A stretch of DNA of 64,000 bases from contig JAJEKV010000078.1 in NCBI GenBank assembly GCA_021234155.1, positions 1,304,001 to 1,368,000 of the forward strand. Direction: 5' to 3'. This DNA is from Isoetes taiwanensis. Its lineage: Eukaryota; Streptophyta; Lycopodiopsida; Isoetales; Isoetaceae. The translations under genes were made by a program, and so were the position numbers. Positions 20,080-31,503 of the stretch are shown in pieces (the stretch's first letter is position 1; every line of letters starts with the position of its first letter). A model generated the notes under the pieces. It did no database searches and had not been told where the DNA came from. It saw nothing but the letters and a program-made list of their open reading frames with translations.

Positions 20080-20990
20080 TTTAGTCTTCTGGTATCTCGG
20101 GTGTGTCTAGACTTGCATTTGCGTAAAAAAATTTGGTCTGAACCCATTAACAAAGGAAGGTAAAAGAGTGTCATCCAATTCTGCTAACTGAAAAATACTA
20201 GGTTAAGTCACTCGTACAATTTCATAAGGTTCATGCCAATGAAATTGCAATTTTCCTTGATGTGTTTTGTAAAGTAGATCATACAGTAGAATTAAGTATC
20301 CTTGTTGAAACATTTTTGTTTTGATTCTATTGTGCCATGATTTCCTCAACTGGTTCAGAATATATTTAAAAGGCATCAAGGCTTCTTGCCCAAAAAGTAA
20401 CTTGAATGAGTCACTACCGTGGCAATTTTATAGGTCATATTGTAAGCATATAAAACTGTAGGAAGTTTTTTATGTCAATCTTTCTTTGGAACATCACAAA
20501 TTTTTTCCAAAATGGTGATCGGAGTCTTTTTGCTATTGCCTGCTAAGCCATTCCTTTTGAGGGTAATAAGGCATGCTTTTTCGATGGTGTATATCCAAGT
20601 AGTCTGTGAGGGGTGTGAGTCACGAAGTGATCTCCACGATCCTAAGTAGTCTTGTGGGACAATCAAAAGCATGTATGGCGTGCGTGAACAATACTCGTGC
20701 CATTCTGGCGGTCGTGTTATCCAATAGAGCACAGGCTTCAGCCCACTTATATGTGAGAACTAAGATATATCAAGCGCTTGTGTTCCAAGCAAGTGGATCA
20801 ATAGATCTAACAAAGTTCATGTCCCATTCGCTAAAGGAAAGTGATGCGGCTATAGGCATTAACGGAAGAGCATCACGGGGCGTGGATCAACCTACCCCTC
20901 GACAAGCATCATAAGTACGGGCTTGAACTTGAGCTGTGTTATCATCGCTAAAATGACCACCCTCAAGGCCTTCAAGGAATTGGTGAACAA
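20080..20990 (-). pseudogene. Integrase of gypsy copy 1
   Basis: Minus-strand pieces: finger start EGGHFSDDNTAQ, after which about 20 residues present in the second copy are missing, then YDACRG; core piece with KKTPITILEKICDVPKKD; C-terminal domain piece GYLVLLYDLLYKTHQGKLQF followed by HWHEPYEIV, the usual 'GD.VLLYD....K.PGKL...W.GPY.V' block. The residue at the catalytic Glu position (NGLAGNS instead of NGLAE..) is Gly. Dead. Confidence 0.8.
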
Positions 20991-21099
20991 TATCCGAATT
21001 TCATGCAGTAGAATAGAACGACATAAAACCATGTTCTTACCTCATTTCTAAAGATGTCCAGCAACCATGGTGTAGTCAGGGACTTCACAGAGAAATTGT

Positions 21100-21900
21100 G
21101 GATGGCGTGCTCAAAGTTTCTCAGGAGACATGTTGGTGTCTTCTGGAGGGAAAGTGCTAGAGAGTAAATATTGTTGGTAATCATGGAACCAGTGTGGAGT
21201 GGCCATGACCAGGAAGGGTAGAGCATAGGGGAAAGTGTCAGAGATCCCTGAAGAAAGATCATCTATATAAATGCATGAAAGATAATCTGGGAGAGTATGA
21301 GACTTGCCTGGCTTAGGAATAATATCAAAGGGAGCAAATTCTTGCAACAGAAGGACCAACGAGTAATCCGCCTATGGGTATGGTCTTGTTGATAAGGTAC
21401 ATGTATGCTTGATGATCCATAGAGAATTTAATCTGGTTGTTCGAAAGATAATGTCGAAAACATTGAACACAGAAGATGAGACCCAATTCTGCAGTCCAGT
21501 AAGTCTTTTCAGTAGGATTTAACTTTCGACTTGCAAAGTGTATAGGTTTGTCCTAGTGCAGTGCATGTTCCTGAGACAAAATAGCACCAATGGCAAATGC
21601 AAATACATCCACATGGATATGAAAGTATTCGTTCCAATGAGGAGGAACTAGAATAGATGCTTGCAGAATCAATACCTCAAACTCTTGAAAAGCAGCTTCT
21701 GCTTGGGGACTTCAAGCCCAAATAAATTCGTCATCCCTAAGCTTGTGAATGCGTGCAGCTTCAGCAGCTAAACTTAGAATGAAGGTGGAATAATGATTGT
21801 CTTTGCCAAAAAAGGACATGGTTTCCTTGACGTGGTAGGTGTCTGAGCTTTGAGTACACAACTGATTTTTGCTAGATCCTTGGTGATGCCATGTTGGCTA
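21100..21900 (-). pseudogene. RT thumb and RNase H of gypsy copy 1
   Basis: Recognisable blocks are GHVISQHGITKDLAKISCVL, FHIHVDVFAFAIGAILSQEH (RNase H-like core with its first Asp) and LLLQEFAPFDIIPKPGKSHT, the end of the gypsy RNase H region. Several stops and at least one frame change interrupt it. Confidence 0.8.
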
Positions 21901-21954
21901 ATCACATGTCCCAAAGGAAAAACAAAGGTGACACAAAAAATGCATTTGTCTAGT

Positions 21955-22262
21955 TTAAACTGATGTCAAAATCATCACATCTTTGAAAGACAAAGAACTG
22001 TAAGCAGAAAAATAATCTTGAAAAACTTGGAAAAAGTCATTTTCTTTTGTGTAAGCCTCAAAAATGGAATGTATAATGCGTTGAAAAAGTAGAGGATTAG
22101 TTTGATCAATCAAAGGGACCACTTTGTAGATAAAGGTACCCAATGGCATGGTGAATGTGGTTTTGAGCTGATCTTCCAGCCTAATGGAGATCTGATTGTA
22201 TCCTAAGAATTCTTCCATAAAGGAGTACATTTCATGTCCTATAACTTCTTCAAGAACGTGAT
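21955..22262 (-). pseudogene. Reverse transcriptase palm of gypsy copy 1
   Basis: Open frame containing FLGYNQISIRLEDQLKTTF and MPLGTFIYKVVP, the gypsy RT blocks usually read 'FSGYNQI.I..EDQ.KTAFTTP.GTF.Y.VMPFGL'. The catalytic block normally ending in DDFS reads FQDYFS here, so the second Asp is replaced by Tyr. Inactive as it stands. Confidence 0.85.
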
Positions 22263-22414
22263 CTATGTGTATTTTCTATGGGGAAACATATGCCATATCA
22301 TAGTATACTTGAAATGAGGCAAGGCAGGATCTTGATTAGAGTGTTATCCCCGAGGGATTTCCCTCATTATTGGTTGAGCACATCAAAAGGCAGATGTGCT
22401 CGAATGCTGACATG

Positions 22415-22422
22415 TATAAATA
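22415..22422 (+). promoter_or_regulatory. TATA box of H3-like gene, copy 1
   Basis: TATAAATA, 67 bases before ATG 22489. The same box sits at the same place before the second copy (59998-60005). It lies within 150 bp of the broken 5' edge of the gypsy RT. Confidence 0.6.
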
Positions 22423-22488
22423 AGAGTTGGGGAGATGTGGAGCCTGCATCAGGACAAACAGAGCCTCAAGAATAGGATTAAACACAGA

Positions 22489-23077
22489 ATGGCCTCAGAC
22501 CCGGCACAAGTTCCTACAGTAAAACTAAGAGTACTCCGAAGGAGCACAACAAATACACAAATGTCCCGAACATTATTTGAGCAGCAAGAGGCAGAGGAGA
22601 CATATGCCATGAGCATAGAGATTTTGCATCGTATTCCTAAGGTAGTGGCTTGCCAGGACATTATGAAGAGGAAGAAGCATCGGTTCAGACCCAGCACCAT
22701 GCCATTGAGGGAAATTCGAAAGTACCAACGGCCTATTGAACTTCTGATCAAGAAACTCCCATTCCAAAGGCCTGATGGGTGGGTGCGTAGGTAGGTAGTT
22801 AGGTAAGTATTATTTTAAAGTCCACGAGGATCCTACAGTGGACCATGGGACAGATCTATTCATAGTGCGACTCTGGGCGGTCTTGAAATCAAGAGATACA
22901 TGTCATAGGACTAGTATGTCATGGAGATTGCCCATAATATCAAGATCAACCTGCGCTTTCAGGGGATCGCCATAGCAGCTCTACAAGAGGCTGCAAAGGA
23001 CTTCTTTGTAGGCTTGTTGGATGACACTAATCTGTGCCATCCATACCAAGAGGATCACAATAATGCCTAAGGATTGA
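22489..23077 (+). pseudogene. Histone H3-variant-like gene (CENH3-like features), copy 1
   Basis: Histone H3 packages DNA with H4; CENH3 variants mark centromeres. Exon 1 (22489-22770) encodes a tail of about 62 residues with no ARTKQT start or usual K/R motifs, then [20 protein letters not shown] and [12 protein letters not shown], the H3 alpha-N/alpha-1 block. After about 140 bp containing in-frame stops and a GTAAGT site (22804), exon 2 (from about 22915) reads [37 protein letters not shown], the H3 alpha-2 region; AALQEAA.DF is closer to CENH3 and other variants than to canonical H3 (ALQEAAEAY). A two-base deletion after DDTNL, shared with copy 2, puts the ending KRITIMPKD out of frame, and the last 15 or so residues are missing. 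Probably a pseudogene in the present state. Confidence 0.75.
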
Positions 23078-23639
23078 TCAAACTCTGAATATGTAAAAGT
23101 CCCTTTAGTTTTGGGTAAATTATTGAACAAATAAGAATAAGATACCAAAAAAACTAGAAAAAGGAGCAACAGGAGGCTTGGACAGTTTTAGGTTTGAATT
23201 TGGTTTTGATTTTGATTGTTAGATTGTTGAGGAAAACATTTAATAGACAAGTTATTCGTGAAAGGGATATTCAAACTAGGGTCTACATAAAAGAATGAAA
23301 ATCATTATGTAAAGAGAACGTGCATTTGGACTTGATAATTTGAGGCTGATAGTTTTTGCAAGGGATAGTTTATTGTAATAACGTTTGCAATTCAAGATTC
23401 AAGTAGATCTATCACATAGGATTTGCAATGGTTAGTGGGGACCATTCGTATAGAAATACATAGAAATGATGACAGGTTTTGTAGGGCGAAGTTTTAGGGG
23501 TTTAGAATTAACTTTCTCGTGCATATCTCGAGGGTTTCAGAAAGGAAGAGACGAGTTTAGGATTTACAAGGGGATGTGCTGGTAGCCACAATTGCTGCTT
23601 GGACCGAGTTTTGGGAAGCGTGACATTGCTGCTGGGTTT

Positions 23640-23850
23640 CAGAAGGCCGTGTTCAGAAGATGCCTATTCATTGTGAGGAAGGCCAGGTTCAGAATCATTT
23701 GTTTCAATGCATTGCTTGTGTCACTTCAGAACATCTTGAACAAAGCCCCCAGTTCAACAAGGGAAGAAGGTAGATGCTCTATTTTACTCAAGGGAAGAAG
23801 GTAGATACTTTGTATTGGGTGAATCTGTGTTCTTATTTGAGTGATTTAGA
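23640..23850 (+). pseudogene. Conserved short frame of the repeat unit, copy A (broken)
   Basis: Corresponds to the open frames at 44009-44254 and 61715-61951 (FQCIACVTSEHLEQSPQFNK). Here a repeated GGGAAGAAGGTAGAT segment (about 23760-23815) breaks the frame. Confidence 0.5.
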
Positions 23851-26542
23851 AGTAGCTAGGTGAAGGAAAATGATCTGTACAAAAAAAAAAAAAAAGATGT
23901 CATGTGCTTTTGTTGTCTGCCATCTTCTTGAATGCCTATGCATGTTGCATGGGAATAGCTCCCAACCCTTTAACGGGAGGACATGGCTTTGGTTTGCACT
24001 ATGCGCAAAAAGTTCGATTCCCTGGTTTGATTCTATGCTGCATGTTCTTCTTGTATGCAGATTATATGCTGCTTGTTCTATGCAAGAGAGGTTTAGTGGA
24101 AAATGCAAGGCCTCAACATAGGTTTTTAGAAGAAGAGATGTATTTGAGAGATGTATTTGTTTTCTAAAGGAGAGATGTATTTGTATTCTAGAAGTCAGCT
24201 CAGCTCGGTTGCATTCATAAAGCTGGATTGACCCTAAAAAATAGAGCCACATAAGCGTAAATGCTTACATAGGCAGCTAGGATCGTGTGCCTTGGCATAT
24301 CCCTTGGAACATCCTTCAATCTAATCCAATCTAACGGGTAAAAACCCATAATACATGAGTTCACCCATAACACATAACAAAAGAAATTTAGTGGGCAAAT
24401 GAAATGTAAATTTATGTAGAAAATGGAAAGAGAAAGAGCAACGAGGGGCATAGGCAAATTTAAGCGTTGAATCTGTTAAATCTGTTAATTACAGTATTGG
24501 AAACTTGCAAGGCGTAGGATGCGTGACAGATTACAAGCTTCAAAAGGTCAGATGGATCGATACAATATGATCATTGAATTGAGCAATTCAGTGTGCATTG
24601 TGCAACATGTAGCTGAAGTACAATCTACAACTATGCTGCGCTAGCATGTACCATTAGCCTCCTAGAAAGCAGAATGCTAAAGCAAGAACAAGAAAAGCAT
24701 TAATAAAGCTAAAAAGTAATCTCTTTTGTTGGTCAAGATGCTGTGAGTTTGGAACGGAAGCGCATGGAAATCATTCTTGATGACATAAGCAGCTATTTGT
24801 CCATCACAACCGTATTAGAAAGTTATTGGATGTTCAAATAAAGGGAAGCGAAACAAATTTTGCATAACAGCAATAGGACCCGACATAAAGAGTTCGAAAA
24901 ATGTTAGAAAAGAGTAGAGAAACCTCTTGGCAATTCACCTTAGAAGCACACAATTTGCTTCTGATCATTGGTTCAAACAACAGAAAGGATGGAATGTAAA
25001 GAAAATCTATGCATTCTGTAATCTGTATGAAAGTGAAGCATTTCTAATGGACTGTCACTTCTCTGCACAGGAAAAGTTAGTAATCATTCTCACAAACTCT
25101 TCATCACATCTGCATAATGCTTTTGTGGACCTGCATTTCATGAGCTCTCATCTACAAAAGAAACGTTGAAGCTCAAGCTCTTAACATAATGACCGATTTC
25201 TTTCCGACTTTTTGGAGGAAGTCTACCCGAGAAAAACAGTTCTGTTGTAGTCATTAAACAAGACTTGGATTTCCCTTGTTAAACATATAGTTCTGATTTA
25301 TTGCCTTCTATAAGCCAGAGCATATCATTGTCATTCCCATCTAAGGGCCTCACCTCTTGTCATTGAGAACTGCAGACTTGTAGACCTGTTCGCAATTAAG
25401 TCTTATATTTAGAGAAATTGTGTAGATTAATCTGATAACCGGTCTGTTGCTACTTAGTTCCATGCACCATCTGCATGACCTACATGTGATCTACAATTCT
25501 GGCATCTATACATGGGTCACATGACCCAATGAGAAGAGAGATCAGTCAGGAGGAACTTCAGAGAATTCAATGAACAAATGACATAAATTTAATGGTGTAG
25601 ACTTCAAAGAATGAGATGGCGACTAGAAACTTTAAGCATGAGTTATGCCATAGAGCATGTGCATACAGATCATGCACATACCTAGAAGATTAGGTTCTAG
25701 GGAATAGATAGGTCAGTTTGATGTAGGAAAGCGTGTCTTAAACACTTCATAGAAGATATAACATGCAAATAGTAGTGATGGTTAAAAGAAACAACAAAGA
25801 GCGCCGCTGTAAAAAATGATGGAAAATGGTATAAGCATCTGTTTGGGATCGTTTGCAAAATCATGCCCCATCTATTGCTCCTTTTGTCTGGGTACAATGC
25901 ATGTCTCAAAACTTTGCCATGCCAATAAATCAGAGTTTTTTTTTCCAATAGACAATTTGGGTTGTTCGCATTTTGTCATTTGTAAGGACAAGTGGTCTGT
26001 TTCTGTTTGTCTGCATGGGCAGGGAGGCTGGTTATACAAGGCTACTCAATCAAATTATTACTTGAATCAGCTCATGAAAGGTCTTGAACAGGGCAAGCCC
26101 AGGTACAAGTCTGCCAGGCAGAAAACTCTAGATTTTGACCCTGTCACACCATTGCCAAGGCTGCAAACAACACGTTGGCATAATTTCTAGCCGTAATAAT
26201 ATGGCTTCATCAAGAGAAATAAGTCCCAATTTATTTTTCCAAGGGTTTCTTTCAAGATCCTCTGCAATTTGGTTAAGCTCGTTGCGACTAAACTTATCCT
26301 TAACTCGTCCAAAAACCTCGAAAGGAAGCTACGAAGGGAAAAATTTTGAACAAATTTTGTAGAACCAAAAGCTAAACCTGAGGCAACTTGTTAAGACCGG
26401 CAGGAGCGAGATCGAAGACTGAAGCAGAGGCGCCTTCCATACTCGAGCTCCCTGAAGCAGAGGCGTCGATAACCTTTTCCTGGATCCTGGAAAATATCGT
26501 GCCAAAGGGTAGGGACCTTTGGACCTTTGGCAAAAACCAACC

Positions 26543-26549
26543 TATATAT
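26543..26549 (+). promoter_or_regulatory. TATA box of cysteine-rich gene A
   Basis: CCTATATATGCCCCCTC, 42 bases before the ATG. The same box and the sequence around it are kept at 31462 and 48421, so the promoter is duplicated along with the gene. The 5' untranslated region would be only about 10-15 bases. Confidence 0.65.
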
Positions 26550-26584
26550 GCCCCCTCTTCCCCATTACTTGACATTCACAAGCC

Positions 26585-27058
26585 ATGGTTCGAGATTCAA
26601 CACTCTGGGTGCTTGTATTGCTCGCTGTGGCTGTTCCAAGTATGGCCGCTACTCAAACATCACAATGTCGTGATTTCAGCATTCAATGTTTTCATGAGCT
26701 TGGAGGGAGCAATGCGCTTTCAGGCACATGTAAGAAGGCAATCAACATGTTTCAAAACGGACACGATTTATGCCAATGTATACCACCTAGTAGCACTTGC
26801 GACTATAGTTGCTTCAATGAGTATGTGAAAGTCGTTACAAAGGTTAGAGGCAAAGATTTCATTGCAGGTTGTGGATATAAAACAATTTCGCCACCATCCT
26901 CACATCCCCCACCTCCTAAGCATTCACCACCCCTCCACCTCCTCCACCTTCCATGGCGCAAGTATCGCATTCGCCTCCTCCCCCATCTCCAAGACATTCT
27001 CCACCAACCCCTAAACGTCCACCTCCTGTGCAACCTCCACCGCCCCCACCTACTCTAA
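26585..27058 (+). CDS. Secreted cysteine-rich protein with proline-rich C-terminus, copy A
   Basis: Residues 1-21 form a signal peptide (MVRDSTLWVLVLLAVAVPSM, then AATQ). The mature domain has eight Cys in the order C-x5-C-x14-C-x12-C-x-C-x6-C-x3-C-x19-C, including LCQCIPPSSTC; it vaguely recalls lipid-transfer/8-Cys proteins through its CxC but lacks the CC pair. From about residue 100 it becomes Pro-rich (PPSSHPPPPKHSPP). The annotated frame then runs into Leu/His-rich sequence to a TAA at 27058; one base change of register would give more PPPPSP repeats and an end in KHVCLPNY at TGA 27082-27084, as the nucleotide sequence of all three copies suggests. So either a real frameshift or an assembly error lies near 26930. 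Likely extracellular or wall-associated. Family not recognised. Confidence 0.6.
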   Translation: MVRDSTLWVLVLLAVAVPSMAATQTSQCRDFSIQCFHELGGSNALSGTCKKAINMFQNGHDLCQCIPPSSTCDYSCFNEYVKVVTKVRGKDFIAGCGYKTISPPSSHPPPPKHSPPLHLLHLPWRKYRIRLLPHLQDILHQPLNVHLLCNLHRPHLL

Positions 27059-27084
27059 AACATGTTTGCCTTCCAAATTATTGA

Positions 27085-28440
27085 CCATAGTGTCATGGGA
27101 GCACTAATTAGTTTGTAAATTAATATTTTTTATTGTATAACTCAAACTATGGAAATAGAAAGTGTGCATCTCTTTGAATTTTTTGTTCATCGCCCGCCTA
27201 TATAATATAAGATGAATACGTGGTGTTCTTTGTTGCACATCTCATATCCTCCAATTGATGTTGAAAAGTTACTACTCCTAATAAATCAATGTCATTTTCT
27301 ATAAAGGAACCATAAGGTTTTCTAAAGGTAGTAAAGGGAGGTATTGTATAAGATGGCATATAAAAAGGACGCTAGAGTGGAAAATGGCATGTTCATGGCA
27401 CTTGCTAATAATTTGGTTCGATAGAAAAACGTTAAATATTTTCCAGCACTTTTCATAATTTTTGCACTTGAAATTGCCATATTGTACTAGCCTACACCTA
27501 GTTAGCCTAATCACCCTATCACTAGATAAAGGACAAAATTCTAGTACATAATTGACTAACAACCAAAGGGGGCTCATGAGAATCAATAGCCACCTGCATG
27601 AATCAACACATTTGCTGAATGGGAGGTTACTTAAGCAAAACATTGCGAGGTCCCTACCAACTCTCATTACTTCTATTAGGAAATTACTTTGTGGTGCATA
27701 TTCACTTTGTATGCTAGAATTTAATCATGTCTTAAGAAGTTTGGATGTTAGCATCATCACTATAGCATCACCACACTTTCTCCCAACCTTTCATGTGCGA
27801 TCACCACGCTCATAGTATCATGGCCTGAAAAGTTTTGAGTGCTAGAGAATGAGAATGTGCTATGCCTCGATATTTGTAACAGTAGTAAGAACAGAATATA
27901 AGCAAGTCTATAGTATAAACAATGACCATGCTATAATTGACTTACTTTTGCTAGCGAGTAGAATATGGAACTGACTTACTAATAACTAACCTGCATGTCA
28001 TGGAAAAAAGCCATCAATTTATCTCTAAGGAACAAAGATGACACAGACATGCAACAATAGCACATTGGTATGTAAGATAATGCAGAAGAAGTGCATTGAA
28101 AAATTAAATACAGTTTTGCTTCAACATAATTAATGCATTTCCATAGAACAAGGTAGATGATTCTTTTGTTCCTTGATTAAAAATGGAGGAGGAATAGGTA
28201 AATGAATAAAGATACATTGGATTTCTTGTCGATCTTTTAACCGAGAGGACTGGCCTGTATGAATATTAAAACATAAGCCATTGAAGGAATGTTTTAATCT
28301 TGAAACCCCTCAAGAAGCCCCATGAATTGGAATGGAAAAGAAATTAAAAAAAAAGGCGGAGGGGACAACCGGAAAGGTATGTCTCAAATCGATTTGGAAC
28401 ATCTAAATAGCCGGACGCATTAGTAGTTAAAAATGTTTAA
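27085..28440. other. Downstream part of unit A, nearly identical to 32038-33400
   Basis: No coding region recognised. The very high identity with copy B, compared with the more divergent upstream parts, suggests a more recent copy or gene conversion. Confidence 0.5.
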
Positions 28441-29263
28441 AAGGGGCTAGTAACCCTTTATGAAAAACAATAATAACATATACATATGTAATTGTATATG
28501 GAAAATTAAAAGGTTTTTTTTTTTTGAGGGGGGTTGCTAGGTGGGATAACGCATTGTAGGTTGCCCTTGCCAGCGTGTTGTAGATGAAGGCTTCTTCATC
28601 TTGTTTGTTATTGAGTGGTCTAATTCTGGCGTGTCCTAGATCCCTACCTAACATTTTTTATGACTAGTAAGCTACTACAAAATTGTTTGTAGTGGTTCCA
28701 ATGTGCATCGACTCCACCCTACACTTCAAAGATGGAAAAGAAATTCAAAGCAAAGAAATCTAAGGCTTGGGAACATTCCTTGAAATGGAACCTCTCTCCT
28801 TTAAATATGCTAATTTCGCCGTACACGGAAGGATGTTGTGCTCAAGAATGGAAGCCTTAGGGGATCTTTTCCTTTTGAAAATCTGGTGAAGCCGCAATAT
28901 GGTCGATCTTTGTGCAAATGACGTCCCATGACAGATTGTTTCGAGAAGAGGAAGGAATCCGGCTATGGCAAGAATTGATCCGAATGTCTATGGTAGCCAG
29001 GAGCGCCAGAATTGGGATGGAATTCCAATCAAGCTATCCTAACGAGCATCTCTTAACCACTAGCATCTCACGCACTAGCAACTCTAGTGATAACCAATAC
29101 ACCAAAAGGGCGGATCCTTCATGGAAATCGTTATCCAATGGGCCCCAACCTTTCCAGGCTTTATCCCATACCCCATAGACTATATCAATTCCTCCCCTTC
29201 CTCGAGATGCTTGCCCTCAAGCATGTGGAACACACCAATTTTGTCACGAGGAATTGAACCTTG

Positions 29264-29275
29264 GCTCTGATACCA
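29264..29275 (-). promoter_or_regulatory. Initiator-tRNA-Met-type primer-binding site (copy A)
   Basis: The minus strand reads TGGTATCAGAGC, the standard plant LTR-retrotransposon primer site complementary to the 3' end of initiator tRNA-Met. On the minus strand it is preceded by ...GTTTCATT, so an LTR would end in CA just before it, on the higher-coordinate side. No gag or pol follows on the lower-coordinate side. Confidence 0.6.
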
Positions 29276-31461
29276 AATGAAACGGGTCTAGCCCCTTGGC
29301 CTAAGCCGTTGCACTGAATAACTCGGATATAGACAATCAAATCATGCTGAACTTATATTCATAGAGTTTGGGTTACAATCAAATTATAAAATATTTTTTT
29401 TTTTAAACGGAGGATCTTAATTCTAAATATGTAAGAGTCCCTTTAGTTTTAGGTAAATCATTAAACAAATAATAACAAGATACTAAAAAAACTAGCAAAA
29501 AGGAGCAACAGAAGGCTTGGATAGTTTTAGGTTTGAATTTGGTTTTGATTGTTAGATTGTTGAGGAAAGCATTTTATAGACAAGTTATTAGTGAAAGGGA
29601 TATTCAAACTAGGATCTGTATAAAAGAATGAAAATCAATATATAAAGAGAATGTGCATTTGCACTTGATAATTTGAGGCTGATAGTTTTTGCAATGGATA
29701 GTTTATTGTAATAACGTTTGCAATTCAAGATTCAAGTAGATCTATTACATAGGATTTGCAATGGTTAGTGGGGAGCATTCGTATAGAAATACATAGAAAT
29801 GATGACAGGTTTTGTAGGGAGAAGTTTTAGGGGTTAGGATTAACTTCCCTGTGCATATCTCGAGGGTTTCAGCTATGCTAGATTTAGAAAGGAAAGAGGC
29901 GAGTTTAGGATTTACAAGGGGATGTCTTTGGTAGCCACAATTGCTAACCGAGTTTTTTGGGAAGCGGGACATTCTTCTTGGGTTTCGTAGGCCGTGTTCA
30001 AAAAGATGCCTATTCATTGTGAGGAAGGCCAAGTTCGGGGATCATTTGTTTCAATGCATTGCTTGTGTCACTTGAACATCTTGAACAAAGCCCCAGTTCA
30101 ACAAAGGGAAGGTAGATGCTCTATGTTACTTTGTATTGGGTGAATCTATGTTCTTATTTGAGTGATTTAGAAGTAGGTAGGCTAAGGGAAATGATTTTGT
30201 ACGAGAAAATAAAAAATAAAAATGTCATGTGCTTGTGTTGTGCGCCATCTTCTTGAATGCCTATGCATGTTGCATGGGAATAGCCCCCGACCCTTTAACT
30301 TGGGGAGGACATGCCTTTGGTTTGCACTATGCGCAAAAAGTTCGATTTCCCTGGTTTGATTCTATGCTGCATGTTCTTCTTGTATGCAGATTAAGAGAGG
30401 TTTAGTGGAAAATGCAAGGCCTGGACAGAGGTGTTTAGAAGAAGAGATGTATTTGAGAGATGTATTTGTTTTCTAAAGGAGAGATGTATTTGTATTCTAG
30501 AAATTAGCTCGGCTCGGTTGCATTCATAAAGTTGGATTGACCCTAAAAAATAGAGCCACATAAGCGTGAATGCTTACATTGGCAGCTAGGCTCGTGTGCC
30601 TTGGCATATCCCTTGGAACATCCTTCAATCTAATCAATCTAACGGCGAAAAACCCATAATACATGAGTTCACCCATAACACATAACAAAAGAAATATAGT
30701 GGGCAAATGAAATGTAAATTTATGTAGAAAATGGAAAGAGAAAGAGCAACGAGGGGCATAGGCAAATTTAAGCGTTGAATCACATTAATCTCATTGATTC
30801 TGATTGGAAACTTGCAAGGAGTAGGATGCATGATGATTACCGGCTTCAAAAGGTCGACGGATCGATACAATATGATCTTTGAATTGAGCAATTCAGGTGT
30901 GCATTGTGCAACATGTAGCTGAAGTACAATCTCCACGATTATCTTTGCGCTAGCATGTACCATTAGCCTCCTAGAAAGCGTAATGCTAAAGCAAGAACAA
31001 GAAAAGCATTAATAAAGCTAAAATGTAATCTCTTTTGTTGGTCAAGATCTTTGTGAGTTTGGAGCAGGCGCATGGAAATCATTCTTGATGACATAAGCAG
31101 CTATTTGTCCATCTTGTATAATTCCTAGCCGTAATAATATGACTTCATCAAGAGAAATAAGTCCCAATTTAATTTTCCAAGGGTTTCTTTCAAGATCGTC
31201 TGCAATTTGGTTACGCTCGTATCCTTAACTCATCCAAAAGCCTTGAAAGGAAGCTATGAAGGGAAAAATTTTGAACAAATTTTGTAGAACCAAAAGCTAA
31301 CCTCGAGGCAACTTGTTAAGATGGCAGGAGCAAGATCAAGACTGGCGTAAGCGCCTTCCATACTCGAGCTCCCAAGCGAGGCGTCGATAACCTTTTCCCG
31401 GATCCTTGGAAAATATCGTGCCAAAGGGTAGGGACCTTTGGACCTTTGGCAAAATCCAACC

Positions 31462-31468
31462 TATATAT
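31462..31468 (+). promoter_or_regulatory. TATA box of cysteine-rich gene B
   Basis: TATATAT in the same context as copy A, 42 bases before the position of the lost start codon. Confidence 0.55.
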
Positions 31469-31503
31469 GCCCCCTCTTCCCCATTACTTGACATTCACAA
31501 GCC

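Larger units (their letters stand above)
20080..22270 (-). mobile_element. Ty3/gypsy LTR-retrotransposon pol remnant, copy 1
   Basis: On the minus strand the order is reverse transcriptase (22262 down), RNase H, integrase finger, integrase core and integrase C-terminal domain (ending about 20080), the RT-RH-IN order of Ty3/gypsy. All parts are interrupted by stops and frame changes. The 5' side is cut off inside the RT domain at about 22270, where the promoter of the H3-like gene begins; protease and gag are absent. A second copy with the same truncation lies at 57690-59870, so the truncation predates the block duplication. Confidence 0.85.
23080..29400. repeat. Large repeat unit, copy A
   Basis: A 6.3-kb stretch whose parts recur in the same order at 29410-33417 plus 42562-43470 (B), 43480-49370 (C) and 61080-63852 (D). 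Compared with A, B lacks the segment matching about 24809-26177. Unit contents in order: a short conserved frame (about 23640-23850), AT-rich sequence, the TATA-driven cysteine-rich gene, a near-invariant 1.4-kb stretch (27060-28440 against 32010-33400), and a piece with an initiator-tRNA-like primer site. Differences between copies fall mainly at CAG/CTG trinucleotides. Confidence 0.85.

Noticed and set aside
23833-24252. 139-codon minus-strand frame
   Set aside because: Contains a translated poly-A run (FFFFF) and overlaps the conserved plus-strand frame; no domain.
24215-24457. Minus-strand frame recurring in all repeat units (MPMPLVALSLSIFYINLHFI)
   Set aside because: Recurs only because the DNA is duplicated; frame ends and register vary between copies, composition is that of AT-rich non-coding DNA.
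27299-27667. Frames at 27299-27667 (-) and 27552-27815 (+), repeated at 32245-32752
   Set aside because: The copies are nearly identical DNA, so preserved frames carry no evidence of selection; no family recognised.
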